DNA from: Adiantum capillus-veneris
Taxonomy: Eukaryota; Streptophyta; Polypodiopsida; Polypodiales; Pteridaceae
Assembly (NCBI GenBank): GCA_014529385.2
Contig: CM043960.1
Span: forward strand, 26,737,896-26,801,895
Reading direction: 5' to 3'
DNA length: 64,000 nt
The notes below the pieces were generated by a model. It was not told where the DNA came from. It ran no database searches and was given only the letters and a program-made list of their open reading frames with translations. This document shows, piece by piece, positions 61,561 to 64,000 of the stretch (its first letter is position 1; each line of letters opens with the position of its first letter). Both the position numbers and the translations under genes were made by a program.

Positions 61561-61949
61561 TCTGTAAAAAGCTTCTATTGAGGCTGGTATGTGAAAAAGG
61601 TGGATGGCATATGTTGCAAGATTGCACTTGACACTTTTTTTGTCAAGTATATGATTTCCACTCAATTACATATCATGTTCGATAACTATAAGGGTGCACT
61701 TTAACCTGCTCTAGCTCTAATATGACATAGTGGAGGAGATGATCAACAATGACTCCTCAAAATTTTATTTCATTTTGGGTGATAGATGCAAAGTAATGCA
61801 ACATGGGAGAAGAAAGTCCCCTATAGAGATCTTTCTGGCCTAGTTTGGATCCTTTCAATGTAATGCATTTCAGAAGTCCACCACAAAAATATATTTTTTG
61901 AATAAATGCAAATCTTTATCTCAAATGTGTGTTAATAGTGATAAGTATT

Positions 61950-61987
<38 letters not shown>

Positions 61988-62630
61988 ACAAAGCATTGAC
62001 ACCAGCTTGATAAGTACAAAGAATCATTCTTGTAGATAGAGTTAGCATATTGTAGTGTTTTTGCAAGTACAAATTTAGAGGTAGACAAGGGGTTTAACTA
62101 CAATTTCTACAAATATAGGATCAAAATGTCCTCTAGGTAAAAATTGTGAAGATGTCCTTTAAATGAGGGAGGGAAGAGAATTGTGATAGGTGGATTAAGC
62201 AAACCTTTGTATCTTTGTCATCTATCAATACATTGATGTGAGCATCAAAGGGCACATGGATTTGGGAAAAGGGTTTGTAAAACACGTGTACATTGGATTT
62301 TTGGGGTGGTAGTGGCCCTTAATGACAATATATTATTTTTGGATATACATAAAATTGAATTTTGATTTTTGAATTTTGGCTTTGGCACAAACAATCCCCA
62401 GGTTTTGGGCTTGCATTGATGACCAAATGAAACCCTAAATCATGATAAAAGAAAACACAAAAAATCCTTGGTTCTTGGATGGACAAAAACCCTCTAATTT
62501 CCACTTGAAAGTGTTAAATCCCATGTTGTCTACATCTTCTATATAGGGGGATATTTTTTGGCGAGCGTTTTTTTGGAGTCCGATGAGCAGATTCCAAAAA
62601 GATTCTTTCTCTCTTCTTTTCTTAACTTTT
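61561..62630. other. Spacer with (CT)n tract
   Basis: (CT)n at 61950-61986. No gene supported. Confidence 0.5.
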
Positions 62631-62631
62631 T

Positions 62632-62635
<4 letters not shown>

Positions 62636-62699
<64 letters not shown>

Positions 62700-62789
62700 G
62701 CGCGTTCTCTTAGATTTTTTTCCTTGGTAAACACACATTGATCCCACATTGTCGTCACCATCGCTTTTTCTCCTTTTTTCTCTCCCTTG

Positions 62790-62826
<37 letters not shown>

Positions 62827-62878
62827 CTCTCCCTCTCTCTCTACCCCCTAATCCGTCCATCTCTCTCTCTCTCTCTCT
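62636..62878. repeat. (CT)n microsatellite cluster
   Basis: (CT)n at 62636-62697, 62792-62823 and 62861-62878. The RERER-type minus frame over them is an artefact. Confidence 0.9.
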
Positions 62879-63136
62879 AGGAGAAGTTTACACCTAGATC
62901 AATTTACATCAAGATTATTGCCAACAAAAAGAGAGATTAAAAGTTGTATAACCCAAGATAATCCAAAACATCTTTGCCAAAGGTCCAACTGCTACCCAAT
63001 CTATATCAACGTTGAAAGCTACAACACATGGCAAAAAATGTGTCACAAAATTGTACAATCTTGGGCTTCACTCTAAGTTTGGATATGTGTGTTCACGACT
63101 AAGAGCATTGTAGACATGTACTTTGCTTAGCATGGG

Positions 63137-63556
63137 CTAATGTATGAACATGTTTTCATTTTGGCTCAATCCAAGAACTCTCAAGAAAATGAAGTACAAG
63201 TGCTTGCAAGACAGATAAAATTTTTTCTTGGCCTCCCTATTGGTGAAATCAGGGCATGTGCAATAGGGCTCATCCTTGATGTGCACCTCATACACCACCA
63301 CATGTCCATATACTACGTGATGCTTGAAGACTTCATGTGCTTTGTCTACAATGCATTTCTCTTCAATCACCTTAGCCTTTAAACAAAGAGCGAGCCCAAT
63401 TTTCTTAGCTGCCTCCTCTGAAATGGAAGTCCAAAATTTGATTCTTATTGAACCACTGCTACTTGCTTTTGTTGAAGCGGAAGAGGAATCATCTCCACCC
63501 CTAGGAGGAGTTCGCATGGTTGTTTCACTCTCTTGATCTCTTCCAACTGTCTCCAC
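63137..63556 (-). pseudogene. SWIM-type zinc-finger protein, partial
   Basis: SWIM domains (CxCx(n)CxH) bind zinc and occur in E3 ligases of the ZSWIM2/MEKK-associated type and in transposases. The 139-residue minus frame has a Ser-rich start, then KFWTSISEEAAKKIGLAL, VVVYEVHIKDEPYCTCPDF, and LSCKHLYFIFLRVLGLSQ. Cys-Thr-Cys plus Cys-Lys-His give a complete SWIM motif. The H-x-x-F-x-x-x-R-V-L-G-L ending is like ZSWIM2-type plant proteins, not MULE or FAR1 transposases. It stops right after the domain, so the RING part of a ZSWIM2-like protein is absent or lies in an unseen exon. Confidence 0.55.
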
Positions 63557-63654
63557 TTGATATCCTCCTTCAAGTAGTACCTCAAGTTATTCATCTATTA
63601 TATTTGTTCCTAGATCAACCGGCCAAGTTGTTGGGGGAGGAGATGGCCTTGGTT

Positions 63655-63900
63655 CTATATTATGATCCACCACATAGAAATAAATAACATGTCTGGGACA
63701 AACCAGAACCATTGTCTGAGTAGCCCAATTGGATGTTTTCTATACCCCTCAAAGGATGGTGCAGGAGTCCCTTTACTACATGCCACAATAATTTGTCCAC
63801 ATCTTTTTCCACCGCTGGGGGTGCCACTGCATGTCACACAACTACCAATCAAGATTCTTCTGATTTCCCACATAGCTTCATTGACCTTTCATTCCAAAAC
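63655..63900 (-). other. Coding-like stretch upstream of the SWIM fragment
   Basis: The minus frame reads NEAMWEIRRILIGSCVTCSG, then GGKRCGQIIVACSKGTPAPS and HPIGLLRQWFWFVP. I do not recognise it. Its position and strand suit an earlier exon of the SWIM gene or of a transposon gene running in from the window edge. Confidence 0.3.
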
Positions 63901-64000
63901 ACAAAAATGTCTTTTCTTTGGAATTCTCACTCCCATCTACTACCCGTGAATCTTCCATGAAAATGATCTTCCTTGGCCTTTCGTGTGTTGTGCGGTCTTG

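Overview
The window looks like repeat-rich nuclear DNA of a land plant. The plant signs are Copia and Gypsy LTR retrotransposons with plant tRNA primer sites (initiator Met, Asp), CACTA/En-Spm pieces with DUF4218 and DUF4216 segments, a PPR remnant, a single-exon F-box/kelch-type gene and spliceosomal introns. The very long (GA)n, (TG)n(GA)n and (CT)n tracts and the DUF7869-type transposase gene would suit a fern or another seed-free plant, but I cannot fix the species. Most long open frames of the SLSLS, RERER, CVCV or HTHT kind are microsatellite artefacts. Only one ordinary host gene looks whole: the F-box gene at 49945-51324.

Layout. 1-6480: the Gag end of a Gypsy element (minus, cut by the window edge) with leader, tRNA-Asp primer site and LTR, then an older Gypsy Gag with its own primer site. 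6940-14000: compound microsatellites around a 1.57-kb foldback element (8164-9729). 14514-15570: CACTA fragment. 17495-20030: PPR remnant, a 174-bp tandem repeat and a truncated Copia element. 44371-46930: DUF7869-type transposase. 47540-49300: minisatellite. 53060-59466: CACTA scrap, then a broken Copia element holding a 2.4-kb LTR unit with a clean target duplication. 60000-61560: a threefold tandem repeat. 63137-63900: a SWIM-type zinc-finger fragment.

The most unusual part is about 21.7-43.1 kb. Three clusters of short hairpins (22.83-23.50, 24.66-25.04 and 41.15-41.83 kb) share a core close to GGTCAGTACCAAGCGA. Between and beside them lie: a two-exon gene I do not recognise (minus); a four-exon gene for a DDE-type transposase with a Cys-rich N-terminus (plus); an FCP1/NIF-like HAD gene (minus); a multi-exon gene with a RING-like Cys/His cluster and a basic N-terminus (minus, split by a Copia insertion at 33025-37811); and on the plus strand a histone-H3-fold frame followed by acidic PVREE repeats and pieces of a C48 (Ulp1/SENP-like) cysteine peptidase. 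Three tandem arrays with an ATACCGGTAT core fill introns and spacers of this block. My inference is that these genes belong to one large, now decayed DNA transposon carrying chromatin- and ubiquitin/SUMO-like accessory genes. The shared hairpins and arrays support this, but the outer ends and target duplication were not found.
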